Source: Ophioderma brevispina | Taxonomy: Eukaryota > Echinodermata > Ophiuroidea > Amphilepidida > Ophiodermatidae | Assembly (NCBI GenBank): GCA_023653785.1 | Contig: JAMKCH010078855.1 | Location: 1-64,000 of the forward strand | Reading direction: 5' to 3' | DNA length: 64,000 nt | Part shown: positions 1 through 11,319 of the stretch, piece after piece | How positions within the stretch are numbered: position 1 is the first letter of the stretch | Layout of the letters: every line of letters begins with the position of its first letter | Position numbers and translations under genes: made by a program | Notes under the pieces: model-generated | The model's database searches: none | What the model saw: only the letters and a program-made list of their open reading frames with translations | What the model was told of the DNA's origin: nothing

Positions 1-950
1 AATGGTTTTCTTAAAGGGAAGTTAGCAAAATATACTTTCCCCTGCTTTAAGTATGAAAATGTTTTTCCAGAAATTGCATTATTTTCAGTTCTTAAAACCC
101 CTAACGATTAATAACACTACCTGAATGCAAATGTTAGGCCTGAACTAGTTAATCTCGAATGGTTATAATTCAGAGATGCCAGTCTTCCGGTTTTTCCCGG
201 AATTCCGGTTTTTTAAATCTACAGGAAAAAGAATCAGGATTTTTTATATTTTGGAAGGATTAAATATGCAGAAAACCGGAAATCAAGGGCTTCATGAGGG
301 ATTTTTTTGTAGAAGTAAAAGTAGCGTATTGTATACCTGCCGGCTAGTAAAATTAGTAGTACGATTTTGCCGTATTTTTCCTTTATTCGAGTCATTAATG
401 TGCTAAAAAACGGCTGAATACGGTTTCTGAATATATCAAACGACTTTAACAAAATAAAGAAATAGATCGAAAAAAGTGAAATAATTTGCCAGAAAAATCC
501 TTAAATATTTGACCAATAAAGTTCTGACATTTCATCCATAATAATCCCACCTTTTTAATGAGAATTTTTCTTCAAAAGTGACCAGGAAACTTCACAAATC
601 GGAAGCAAAATCAGTGATTAAAAACCCGACTTAATTACATTCCCGACGATTTTCACTGATACCAGCATTTGATTTTGTGCCTTTCCATTGATAGCCCATT
701 GTCATCAAGCACAGTGTTATTATTGTGTAAGAGACTGTTATTCAACAATACCAGTAGGGAAAAGGGAATCTTCAATAGTTTTATTTCTACACTTTAAATT
801 TCTTTGTTTTCTTCACTGAAGTTGGGTTGAAATAGTAAATGACCAGTTTTGAAAGAGTTAGTAATACTTTTCTGCAGGTATTAAAATGCACCACTATCAT
901 GATGCTTTCAGAAGAAAATTCAATCTTGTTCCAGTGACTGCTTGTTCGTA
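1..950. other. No gene seen; AT-rich intergenic DNA
   Basis: AT-rich sequence with short open frames only (up to 76 codons at 176-406). Their composition is random-looking and no protein family is recognisable. I see no terminal repeats with target duplications here. The right edge abuts the target duplication of the CCCGGGG-ended element that starts at 963. Confidence 0.6.
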
Positions 951-962
951 TAATTTTTACTC

Positions 963-2196
963 CCCGGGGGGCCACTTGTCATTGACAAGGGGGTATCATC
1001 CGTGTCCAAGCATTCTCAAAAAGCACCCTAAATACGTATTTTCGAAGCTTGAATTTTCACCCCTAAACACATATCAGAAGCGCAATTAGCTACCCTAAAC
1101 AAGTACTTGCTGAAATTTACACCCCTAAACAAGTATCAGTAGCGCAATTAGCTATACCCTAAACAAGTATTTGTCTTTCTCCGATACCCTAAGCAAGTAA
1201 TTGATGCAATTACTACCCCTTTATAAGTAAAAAACCCAGAAGCATATTCTTTTAAACTTATATTACTACCTTCAGTGTATTTTTGCACACTATAGACTAT
1301 AGGCCTATACAGAGCTCAGTGTAAATCAGAAAATATCTGAGCCAGGGACGTATCCCGTATCCCGTATCAAAAAAATCTCATCATGACGGGGGCATGACTA
1401 GTCCAGAAAAGTCGACGCGACGACATGGCCGCAAAGTGGCCATGGCGCTACGGGGGAGTTCGTGTACATGAAGCGGCAGGGGATGGGTCGCGAAAGCCTT
1501 GAAGGTATTTAGTTTTCAAGACATGTTCTATGGGTCTATAGGATCATGAAGAATCCGCGTGTAGAAAACTTTATTTTCGGCATTAATTTCCGCATTGCAG
1601 CTTACAGATAAATCGGCATTTTCCCTGCCAATCCGCACTGAAAATTGCCAAATCCGCGCAATTATGCACCCAAATTAAGTCCCAATGTTATTTTAAGAAA
1701 ATCATAAACCTAGAATTGACTGACATTTAAATAAATTATGAGTTTTAATTGCTCAAATTTGTCCGTTTCACCATGCGTAAATGTATAGAACAATATTGGT
1801 AGCGATGATCAGGCAATCACAAAAGGAGTCGTCATTTCTGAAACCAAGATAGGCTTGCACTAAAAGAAAACAATACAGGTGTATGACTTCTTTAATTAAA
1901 AATTTTGGAAATTCGGGGATTTTTGAAAAGTGGGAGTTGAAGGCAATACAGACGTGTCCCTAACGACACTTTTTATATTTTTATGCTGACATGAATATGG
2001 ACCCGGTATGGACCCTAAGTTGCGTAACGTCATAATTTTAGAAATATACCCTTTTTCTTGATTTGGGGCAATTTGTAGACCCTTTTCAAGTTACGTAACG
2101 TAACGTGGCCCTGATCCTGAAAAACAAACCCCTTGTTAACTGAGTCTTGTACACGATGTTCCCCCCCTTTCTATGAGACTGGTGGGCCCCCGTGGG
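963..2196. mobile_element. CCCGGGG-ended DNA transposon, non-autonomous
   Basis: The left end CCCGGGGGGCCACTTGTC and the right end (reverse complement CCCACGGGGGCCCACCAGTC) form an imperfect terminal inverted repeat of about 50 bp, both continuing into a GTGTCCAAG/GTGTACAAG block. It is bracketed by the direct repeat TTTTTACTC at 954-962 and 2197-2205, a 9-bp target duplication (8 bp is also possible). The interior carries diverged repeats of ACCCCTAAACAAGTA between about 1060 and 1230. No transposase frame is visible, so it must be mobilised in trans. The 14859-15189 element has similar ends and an 8-bp duplication. Superfamily is uncertain: hAT, P and Mutator all make 8-9 bp duplications. 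Confidence 0.65.
1064..1235. repeat. Diverged CCCTAAACAAGTA short repeats
   Basis: Five or six copies of (A)CCCCTAAACAAGTA-like sequence alternate with GCGCAATTAGCTA spacers. They lie inside the CCCGGGG-ended element and look like its internal subterminal repeats rather than a free-standing satellite. Confidence 0.6.
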
Positions 2197-2205
2197 TTTT
2201 TACTC

Positions 2206-4130
2206 TATATTTTAGTCTCCACTTAAAGTAAAAATAACCAAAGTGTTTTTAACCCATTCTCTGATAGCTCCTATAAGCGACCCTCTTAACTGCCGCCCTA
2301 TGGAGCTGTTGTTAAGGTTTTGGGTCCAACCAACAAGCAGCCCTTAAGTCCAGCCCAGCCCCCATAAATCCTTGCGCGCAAACCATATTATCTACTGGTG
2401 AAGTCCGTGTTGCCCCCATTTCTTAGTTTGTCACCGTGGATGTACTTACAGTCCAAGTGTACACAACCTAGCCTACGCACGCTACAGAGTAGTGTCATGA
2501 ACAGTACTCCTCACAAATCAAGTTAGTACTGCACCTAATTTGAACTTATCAAGACCCTTTTTAATTCAAGTCCAAACTGGAGGAACAAACATAACAGTCC
2601 GATACGGTCCAAGACACGATGGTACAAATCATACTCCATGGCCATAGACTCATTCACCTTCCCGTTACCGTCCATTCTCATGCAGTTTTTTTTTTTTAAT
2701 CGAGTTTTTTACCAATGTGCCAACAAATAGTTTACAAATAAGTAAAGTGCTGGATAGATTTTCACCTGAAACTTGTTAATTACTATAAATTTACTACTTT
2801 AGAGGTATGGAATCATATGGCGAAAGAATTACGAAAGTACGAGTGAAAGTTGTAAACACAGAGCTGATACGCTGTTGTGACGTGTCATGTAAGTAGTCTC
2901 TTATTACTCGCCGCTGTTTCTAATCTGCCCGCTAGCGGACGTTACAAACCCAATGCCTTTCGCTCAATCATACGTTATAATTGCCCTACAGTGGTAACAG
3001 TTGGTTTTGGCTGGTTTCATCAAGATTTCCTCAAGATGAGTATAAATATGAAAATACTCTTTTAAAAAATTTGGCGCATAGCTCGACGAGAATCATTTCT
3101 TGATGGTTCACAAACTATCCTGTTAGAATTGAGTGAAGGCCGTAGACTTAGCGCAGCCTCTCACGATAATCTACAAGGAACGTTTGTTGTGTGGAAGTAT
3201 GATTACGTGTTCTTGCTATGAGAGGTTCCCTGTGGCACAGAAAAAACAAACTTGTGGGCGAAAAGGTACTTGGGAAGTCCTGAGCCGCTGTTGGTCGCAA
3301 CCAATAAGTCCACTAGGGCTTCAAGTGCCTTCCATGCAGCCAGACTGACTTAAGGACTTTTTTGGTCTCCACCAAAACTCCTTCTTCAAGCCAGAGAAGA
3401 TGCTTCAAGTATAGACTAAAAGTTGATAGACTTATGCCTCTGATAAGCTCCTAGGCGAAATCCAGAGGTCCTTTATCCGGGTGGTAAATGCACATGTTGA
3501 AATCCAAGTTGTGAGTTAATCCGGCCAAGCGCGCATGAATAAAAAAAAACAAATTAATAAATCAATAATTAAAAATAAATAAACAGAGAATGAAAGAAAG
3601 AAATACATAAAAATGAAAGAAAGCAGTAATCACCAAAATGTGTACAATGGGGAAAATATTAAGGAAAAAAGAAAGGGTTAATTGAAAAGTTCTAGATCAA
3701 ATACCAATAAATAAATACCAATAAGTTCCAAGTTCCATTGGAACAGTTTTGTTTTACAGAGTATTTATCCTAAAATATCGTAGCATGACAGACTAGCAAC
3801 ACACAATACAGGCGACAATGCGACACGGTACTCAAAATAATTACGACTAATGCATACCGCCCACGCCTACTGTGTTGGCAAGATGGCAAATACACTCACA
3901 GAATTATGTTAATGAGGTGTTCGAGAAAAATGGTTCAAAGTACGTTAATATTGCTTTATTACTCGACTAAATTATATATTCGTGATCCATAACATACACA
4001 GAGTCGGCAGGTACCAAAAAGAGGCTGGTAAGTTGAGTACTTTAGAAAATTGTTTCTGACAGGTTTTTGTGGAGGAAAAACCCCACGATATCTATAGTCT
4101 TAATCTCATAGCCCGGGGCTGTGCCCCGGC
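2206..4130. other. No gene seen; intergenic DNA with A-rich patch
   Basis: No convincing coding exon or paired terminal repeat was found. The short frames at 2877-3065 and 3133-3348 have no recognisable motif. An A-rich low-complexity patch lies at about 3540-3720 (runs of AAATAAATAA and GAAAGAAAG). Confidence 0.5.
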
Positions 4131-4144
4131 CCCGGGCTATGACT

Positions 4145-4350
4145 TGTCAAGCTACATGTTTATGTACATGATGGCTTTATGTTTATGTACAAAATGTACA
4201 TGCAGGCTTCTGGCTCATGTAATGTGCAGCTTATGCTTATGTACAAAATTACATGCAGCTTCAATGCTAGGTAATGTTCAGCTGTATGTTTATGTACAAT
4301 GTACATGCAGGTTCATGCCTTTGTATGTGCAGGCTTCATGTTTTATATAT
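4145..4350. repeat. ACATGCAGGCTTCATG tandem array, left block
   Basis: Repeats of the type TTTATGTACAAAATGTACATGCAGGCTTCATG with period near 55-60 bp. The same unit recurs at 4960-5300, so an insertion of about 0.6 kb (roughly 4350-4960) appears to have split one array. The 107-codon frame across this block is produced by the repeat and is not a gene. Confidence 0.75.
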
Positions 4351-4959
4351 AGAGCTAGAATAAAACCAAGAGGGCAACGCTCGTGTTATTGAATAGGCAG
4401 CAATGTAACCGATTTCTCTCACACCTCGCGCGCCATCCTTCTTGTTGCGCAACCAGCCTCGCGTCGTTGCTGTTACCGCACAAGCACACGCACCTACAAA
4501 TCTGTGTGTCACGCGTTATGTTATAAGTGTTGCATTTCCCCAGTGTTCCATTGTCTGATCGGCCGATTTTCTGCAATAATTATGCAAAAACCAATCGATG
4601 GAAGAAACCATGCCACTAAAAAGATTCCTGCATTCCTAATGCACAAAAAGTCTCCCGATGACCCCTGTTAATTTTGCTTAGGAAAAGAGATATTTGAGTC
4701 CGAGTGATAGCATGTGGCGTCATTTGTTATTGTTGTTTTCACTCGCTAAGTGTGACGAACGTAAAATACTCGCGTGTCTCATAAATATGCATAAGGATTT
4801 TCCAAATACGACGATACGTAAACCAAATATGGTGGTGCCCAAAACTATGATAATGAAGTGCGTATGCTCATTATAATAGGCTACTTTTGGGCACCTCAAT
4901 TTTGGTTACGCCGTTTGTGGAGAATCCGCTTGTCTATCTTATATAAGTCGTTGGTTTAT

Positions 4960-5300
4960 ATACATGGTGTACATGCAGGCTTCATGCCTGTGCAGGCTTT
5001 ATGTTTATGTTAAAAATGTACATGCAGGCTTCATGCTTTGTATGTGCAGACTTTATGTTTATATACATGATGTACATGCAGGCCTCATGCCTTTGTAATG
5101 TGCAGGCTTCATGTTTATGTACACGGTGTACATGCAGGCTTCATGTCTTTGTAATGTGCAGGCTTCATGTTTATGTACACGGTGTACATGCAGGCCTCAT
5201 GCCTTTGTAATGTGCAGGCTTCATGTTTATGTACACGGTGTACATGCAGGCTTCATGTCTTTGTATGTGTAGGCTTCATGCCTTTTGTATATGCAAAGGA
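4960..5300. repeat. ACATGCAGGCTTCATG tandem array, right block
   Basis: About six units of 55-60 bp, alternating GTACACGGTGTACATGCAGG and CTTTGTAATGTGCAGG half units. GTGTACAT/ATGTACAC is internally palindromic. The units here are more alike than those of the left block, suggesting more recent homogenisation. The frames reading MFMYTVYMQASC-like peptides are repeat translation only. Confidence 0.8.
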
Positions 5301-5309
5301 TTGGATTTT

Positions 5310-6014
5310 CACCAGCCTGATATAAATCTCATCACCCCAAGTCCTATCTGCATACATTACCCTATTTCCTCAAACCTTGCCTTTGTAGTTTATGGGGATA
5401 TATTTCAAAACCAATTTCTCAAGGAAATTGAGAAATTCTGCTAGTATGAAGTAAATGTAGAGTCATGCACTTTGCAAGATATAATCAAGTGAAATTGTCA
5501 TACTTAAAGGAATTAAAGAGCATTTATTGAATTTAGACACTTTCAGAATGCTTCAAATTGCTTTGAGAGTTTTTTAAAGAGTCAAAATATTCCAGTTTTG
5601 GCATTAATGGACAAGCTGCACCAAGTCGGACCAGTTGCACAGTTGGTAGCACAACTCTGTAACTCAGCTAATGGGTCATTCCTCTGGGCAAGAAACTGTG
5701 GTTTTTCTTATTTGCTCCTTGACCAATATGGGTTAATAGGGAAGTTGTTCATGATGTAAGCTGACTACAATATTGGACAAAAGTAGTTGGCACACCCTGT
5801 GAAAATTTGCTCTTTTACACTTGCATAATTCAACCATTTTTGAAGGTGTGAAAATTAACTTTTTTTGGTATCAAGCTTGAAGCTTTTTGCTAATCCATAA
5901 AACTTCCCCCTTCCCCACCAATCAATGTTGAATGTTGTTAGGTGATTTTACTGTACAGTAGGAAAAATGTGCCAACACTTTTGTCCAAGATTATAGCCTA
6001 TTGTGCTGAACTTG
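5310..6014. other. No gene seen between tandem array and hAT elements
   Basis: AT-rich sequence without recognisable coding potential or paired ends. It ends at the left terminus of the outer hAT-like element at 6015. Confidence 0.5.
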
Positions 6015-6528
6015 CAGTGGTGTCAGTGGCAGCTCCAGAATCAGAAAAGCAGGGGCGAAAAGCAGAGTTAAAATTAAGTGTTATCAACCAACACATTGAA
6101 CTGGTTCATATAACTCTTTACACATGTACTTCAGCTAGGAATTTCGTATATACTGGTCCACTTGATACAACAATAATCCTATTTCAATAAAGAGTTCTGC
6201 ATGAATAAACCTATTTGCTGATGACTCGCGGTATTTAACTCTTCCTTTCGCCCCTGTTTTTCTGATTCTGACGTTGCCACTGAGTGGTGTACCCAGGATC
6301 TCCAAAGCGTGGGCGAAGCAGAGTTAAAAACTGTGTCTTATCACCAAACATTTGGTACTAGTGCATAACTCTCTACCCAAGTAGGTCTATTATACTTTGA
6401 TAGGCAGGGATTACATACACTAGCCCACCTGATACAATAATAATCCTACTTGAATAAAGAGTTCTGAGAATGAATGTCTCCTTGCTTATAATACACCGCT
6501 TTTTAAAACTCTTCAATGTACGCCACTG
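6015..6528. mobile_element. hAT-like MITE (outer copy), left end interrupted
   Basis: The outer element begins CAGTGGTGT at 6015-6023. It resumes at 6283 after the nested insertion with AGTGGTGTACCCAGGATC and ends TGTACGCCACTG at 6528. The rejoined left end CAGTGGTGTACCCAGG pairs with the right end (reverse complement CAGTGGCGTACATTG), typical of hAT CAGTGGCGTA termini. The interior shares GCAGAGTTAAAA, GATACAATAATAATCCTA and AATAAAGAGTTCTG with the nested copy, so both are one family. I could not find a clear 8-bp duplication around the outer copy. Confidence 0.65.
6024..6282. mobile_element. hAT-like MITE nested in a sibling's terminal repeat
   Basis: A 259-bp element beginning CAGTGGCAGCTCCAGAATCA and ending TGATTCTGACGTTGCCACTG, with inverted termini of about 30 bp that extend into CGCCCCTG / CAGGGGCG. 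It is flanked by a perfect 8-bp target duplication AGTGGTGT (6016-6023 and 6283-6290), the hAT signature. The target lies within the terminal repeat of a related element, so this copy is the younger one. The 82-codon frame across it has no family match. Confidence 0.85.
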
Positions 6529-6882
6529 GTGTGGTGCTAAAACTGGCTAACAAGTGTTTTGAACTCAGTGTGCTCATCAATTTTCTGTAAAGTGGCTGAG
6601 GATGTCTGGTTTTAACACAGCACACAAAATCATTTCAATATACAACACTGTCACTGAAGAAGTATTAAGAGTAGATGTTACTAAAGGGATAGGCAGCAAT
6701 AATGTGGACATTTATTACATTAGGGTTTTCAGTGATTATATTTAAAAGCTAAACTAGTCATTAACTAGTCCAGATGGTTCCTAATTGACTAGTTTGCCAG
6801 ACTAAGGACAAGTACGTATGTAAGTATGTACAATTCCATTAAACTACTTTCAAGAAGGGGAAAATAACCAAATAGATAAAAA

Positions 6883-7245
6883 TTAAAGAGACACAAGGAC
6901 ATTTCCAGAGAGAAGCGCCCTCATTTTTTTCAAACCCAGGTTTTTTGCATATTTGGAATGCTTACCAATGTATTAGATCACACCTGAAGTGAATAAGCCG
7001 AATACGCCGTCTCTATGTAATAAGATGACGATTTAGTAATTTTTGTCATGCACGACAGAATTTCACAGCATGGTTCCCTATAGGGATGATTAGAATAGCA
7101 GGCAAGTTCAAAACAAGGTTTGCGGTTTTCTTTCGTGCTTGTTTGTCCAATATACCTTCGAAATGTTCTCAGTAGGTGGTCTACAACCGATCAAGTGCAA
7201 TTTGAGAGAAATTTATATCCTCAAAAAAATCTCCTGTCACTTTAA
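6883..7245 (+). mobile_element. MITE family B copy 1 (TTAAAGAGACA ends)
   Basis: Bounded by TTAA at 6883 and 7242. The left end TTAAAGAGACACAAGGACAT and the right end (reverse complement TTTAAAGTGACAGGAGATT) form short inverted repeats. The middle matches copies at 18860-19228 and, inverted, 60191-60547. Shared landmarks are AATGCTTACCAATGTATTAG, AAGTGAATAAGCCGAATACG and a GTGCACGACAGA palindromic core. TTAA duplications fit piggyBac-like or Kolobok-like non-autonomous elements. Confidence 0.85.
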
Positions 7246-8317
7246 AGTGTTTTGAGAAATTTGTCATACCATCTCCCACAAATTGACATGCACCGATGAT
7301 GACTCTAGTTGTACACTAAACAGCTGATTGTGATACACTCCAGTGCAGAATGAACAAATAGTGAACAAAGGCCAATATAAGTGTTTGACGTAAAACTATA
7401 CAGGTCAGAGTGCACAATATCATGCTTCAAAATATGGGACATTTGACAGCAAGTCAAGACTTTTGATGCCCACTCACAAAAAGTCCTGTGTCAGATAAAA
7501 TGTACCATTTTGTCCTTAAAGTTTTTGAGCAGATTTTGAGCCAACAACTTGCAGGCTATGTTAGTACATCCTTGCTAGTACCAAAGATACCATTGCATGG
7601 ATTTTTGTAATTTATCTATGCTCTGGATGAACAAATCACTGCTTCTCTCCTTAACAAATCCAACCCAACAATCTAATTACTGTTTATTTAAAAAAAATAT
7701 GTTCTGCATGCATAGCTTATTTTGCAAAACCCTGATGATCTTGAGAAATGAGCCAAAATGTACCCTAAAATTAATTCATGTGGGATCCCACATTTGGATG
7801 TTTACACAAGTGAATAGAGAGGTGTCAAACTTGTGCAAGGTTAAGTTATATTAACAAGCTAAAATCATAAAGGTTATTTAAAATACACTCCAAATATTGT
7901 TTGAGCAAACCTTTAAGACAAAAATGCTTAAATACATCTTTAAAATGAAAACAAGGAGGCAACTCTTGCCAGTGTCATCTTTATTTTTAAGAGAACAAAC
8001 CTTGGAGGTTTATGATGTTCATGCACCTCAGTTTACAATTTTGGAGGATGAATATAAATTTGCATCCGGAACATTCCTGTTTATTGTCAAAATATCCTAG
8101 ATACCTGCATATTCTATCATACCTGATGCGAAAGGTGTGAAATTGATGAGGGAATTTTATATTCATAAAGGAATGTCATTAATGAACTTTATCAGCCAAA
8201 GGTGCTTTTTTTGTTTCTCAGTGGTAAATATACTCCTGTACAAAAAAAATTGTTAAGGGATGCATGGTGTAGAGGAGCATGGGGTTCAGTCATATTGCTG
8301 AGTGGTTCATCAGGGAT
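7246..8317. other. No gene seen; AT-rich intergenic DNA
   Basis: Frames at 7597-7854 (85 codons) and 7897-8100 (67 codons) show no domain, signal peptide or splice context that I can support. No paired termini were found. Confidence 0.45.
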
Positions 8318-8648
8318 TTAAAGGTACTTGTTCTGATATATGTCTATTGTGTTCTGTATTTGATATGAGAACCTGGCACTTGCATACACTCACCAAATTG
8401 TGGTGGGAAACAAACTTGAGGTTTTGATGATGGTAGAAGCATTAATACATACTATAGTGCCCTACTCACTGCTGTGCTACTATTGATGGGTAACAATTAA
8501 AACGACAGTTTTTTTGTCTCTATCATGGATTTGAAGGCTGAAATTTCAGGATGACAATAAGAAAATCTGGTCTTTCATCTGATATCAAAATTTGATACTA
8601 TCTCCAGGTAAGTTGGGGTCCCAAAGATGATCAGAACAGTGCTTTTAA
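8318..8648 (+). mobile_element. MITE family A copy 1 (TTAAAGGTGC ends)
   Basis: Starts TTAAAGGTACTTGTTCTGAT and ends in the reverse complement of GTTAAAAGCACTGTTCTGAT, with TTAA at both edges. The body matches copies at 9791-10133 and 21472-21809 (TGATATGAGA.CCTGGCACTTGCA, AACTTG.GGTTTTGATG, TTCAGGA.GACAATGAGAAAA). It has no coding capacity. Confidence 0.85.
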
Positions 8649-8850
8649 CAACAGTACACCCACACATGTATTTTTCATTTTGTGAGGGTGGCTTTATCAC
8701 AGTGCCCTCTTTATGTTTAATCATACACAACAAATTCAAACAAATGCATCATGCAACTAAAGTATGATGAACAGCTTCATTCATCTTAATATGTGGTCAT
8801 GTGCATGGTGCTTCTGGGACTGCTGCACAGAACATACAGATGCAGCAACT

Positions 8851-9152
8851 GTTTGGGGGAATGGCTTGGTGCAGCATATCTTCCCTCGCCTTTCCCAATG
8901 AGGTCTCGGGTTGGATCCCCGGTAGGTACTCCTCGGTGGCTATGTGAATATGGTTTCTCGAGCCATACTTGTTCCTGCGGGTTTCCTCCAGGCACTCCAG
9001 TTTCCTCCTGCTTCTAAAATTGAGCTTCTTGGCATAAATCTGTTCTGGTATTATGGTTTCTCTGATGTGCTGAATGCTTTCCATGGCTGCCGCACAGCGC
9101 CTTGAGCATGTTTACATGGATATGTGACGTGTTAAAAAAATAATAATAAATG
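8851..9152 (+). mobile_element. tRNA-derived SINE
   Basis: A tRNA-like head starts near 8851 with an A-box-like TGGCTTGGTGCAGC and a B box GGTTGGATCCC at 8909-8919. It is followed by a SINE body containing GGTTTCCTCCAGGCACTCCAG, seen in many invertebrate SINEs. The 3' part contains CAGCGCCTTGAGCATGTTTA and a simple (TAA)n tail at 9131-9152, resembling CR1/L2-type LINE tails and suggesting mobilisation by such a LINE. The frames of up to 95 codons across it are shadows. Confidence 0.75.
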
Positions 9153-9790
9153 TGGGTTCATCACCATTAACAACACATGCTCATTTAGTAAAGGAATGGG
9201 AAGTTTTTGTTCACTACTTATATTGTTGTAAATTGTGACATAAATGTATAGAAAAAATAGCAAATTTTAATCTAAAATATTTTGTGGCAAAGTGGTCTAA
9301 TTTCAGGGCTTTACGATGAGAGGTTAAAACTTCACATTTAACTCACAAGATGTTTGCATTTTTAAAGATTAGTATCGCAATAAGATTATACTTGAAATAG
9401 ACTATATTTAGCTGATTCCCTAGCCCAAAATACAAAATAAAAATTTAAAAAATAGTTTGAGCAAACTCAGGCTAGACAAGGCAATAGAAAATATTTTTTT
9501 AAAACTGTTCTTCAAATATTGCAGGTTTTTAGTACACAAGTATAAATAAGTTGAGTGTAAATGGATATGCAGACAGTTCAGCAACCCATTGTAATTGACT
9601 ACATTAAAATACCCCTGCTGCAATCAATTGATTCAGTGCAATTAGTGACATACAAATTGATTTCAATGATTTCACAGATTGATATCTTGATTGTTATCTT
9701 CATAGCTGATTGCACTCACGCAAACTTGTGATGTGCTTCATATTTTTAATCACAGAATTTTGTTGCCACATTGTATAAAAAGTTTATCAG
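9153..9790. other. No gene seen between SINE and MITE
   Basis: AT-rich sequence. The 67-codon minus-strand frame at 9420-9623 is low complexity and leucine/phenylalanine-rich. No repeat termini are recognised. Confidence 0.45.
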
Positions 9791-10133
9791 TTAAAGGTGC
9801 TTGTTCCGATTTATGTGTATTGTGTTCTCTACTTGATATGAGAGCCTGGCACTTGCATATACACCCCATCAAGTACCGTGGGAAACAAACTTGCGGTTTT
9901 GATGGTAGACGCAATAATGCATGTTGCAAAGCCCTATTCAATACTGTGCTAATATTGATGGTTAACCACTAAAACGGCAGTTTTTTGTTTATATCTTGGG
10001 AATGAAATGGATTTGAGGGCTCAAAATTCAGGACGACAATGAGAAAAATACGGCCTTACATCTGATATCAAAATCAATACTACTTCTGGGTAAATCGGGG
10101 GGTCCCAAAGACGATTGGAACACGCACCTTTAA
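9791..10133 (+). mobile_element. MITE family A copy 2
   Basis: A well-preserved copy. The left end TTAAAGGTGCTTGTTCCGAT pairs with the right end (reverse complement TTAAAGGTGCGTGTTCCAAT) over about 20 bp, and TTAA flanks both sides (9791-9794, 10130-10133). It is only 1.1 kb from copy 1 and in the same orientation. The frame at 9733-9972 overlaps it and is not a gene. Confidence 0.9.
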
Positions 10134-10643
10134 GGTGAGAAGTCAATCAAATTGTGGCTGCCCATGACGAACATTGTGATAAGTTCCAAAATGGATGCAA
10201 AATGACTCTACTAATGTCCGATTATCAGCAGCCTACAGAAGGGCTTCAAAAGACTTCAAAATGTCCCTGAATTACTTCAGCAGCAGGTTACGTCATGCGT
10301 ACCCAATTTGAATCTGTCAATAGGTAATACTTTAATAATTTAGTGATAAGTACCAAAGATGATTGCATGAAGTTAAGTTATCAGTGGATTAATTTTTCCT
10401 GAATAACTCAGGATGACGTTATCATACATTTCAAGTTCATTTTGTAATAAATGTAGCATGATTTTGGTAATGGGAATGGGTTTCTGAAGTGCTAAATGCA
10501 AACCAGCCTCTTAGCATGTATGATTACTCAAGTTGACTTCACCAGTTGATAGTTTCTGATGATAAGTTCATCAAAGTCTGCTGGGTCTACCCAGGTGCCT
10601 TTATCAATGGGGGACATCTGAAAAAGTGAAAATTACCACATTT
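10134..10643. other. No gene seen between MITE A and the SAM-exon element
   Basis: Diverged units resembling the 12245-12640 minisatellite occur at about 10555-10615 (TTCATCAA, CTACCCAGG, TTTATCAATGGGGGACATC). No coding signal. Confidence 0.4.
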
Positions 10644-10953
10644 GTACTCTCTTAAATGAAACAGTGAAAAACCACTCTAAAAGAGTGAAATCTCCAAAAA
10701 AGAGCCAGCTGAGTGATGCATCTTTTAGAGTGAGATCCACTCTAAATAAAGAGTGAAAAAAAATAACTCGAAGCAAAGAGTGAAGTGATTACTCCTTTTT
10801 AGAGTGAACTAGTCACTCTTTTAGAGCTGTGGGGGAAAGTGTGAACTAGCCAATTCACTCTTTTGAAGTTGTGATTCTTTGTGAATTTTGTTTGTTTGGT
10901 GAGTATAATTGTATGTGTAGGTCATAATTCATAGCATCGTGACATGAATGAAT

Positions 10954-11109
10954 GGGTTGGTACATTTACTGACCCCACTTTGCCTGACTCGACTCAGAAT
11001 TTAGCAGCCTTTACGGAATAAAGCACAGTATCACATGCACTTTATTCCATAAAGGCTGCTGAATTCTGAGTCGTGTCAGGCAAAGTGGGGTCAGTAAATG
11101 TACCAACCC
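10954..11109. mobile_element. 156-bp hairpin (foldback MITE) nested in element D
   Basis: The arms are nearly perfect inverted repeats of about 70 bp: GGGTTGGTACATTTACTGAC at the left and its complement at the right end, with a short loop around CAGTATCACATG. The second copy of element D lacks it: there the flanks join as GTGAATGATATTG. It therefore inserted after element D spread. TGAAT flanks both sides and is a possible short target duplication. If transcribed it would form a long stem. Confidence 0.85.
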
Positions 11110-11319
11110 TGAATATTATGGTGCATCATTGGCATGATTCAGTGTGACATGCATGATTGTGGCATGCATGACGTGCATGATCATGGCATGCATGCCCGGG
11201 ACATGCATGATTGTGCGTTTCGTACATCGCAGGCCTGGCCTAGCCTGGCGCAGACTACCGTATTTACGAGTGATATTACAGTAAATAACATTTAATGCTT
11301 CTCCGTCTGTCTGTAAATG

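Noticed and set aside
4069..4392. 107-codon frame with cysteine-rich peptide
   Set aside because: The peptide is generated by the ACATGCAGGCTTCATG tandem repeat.
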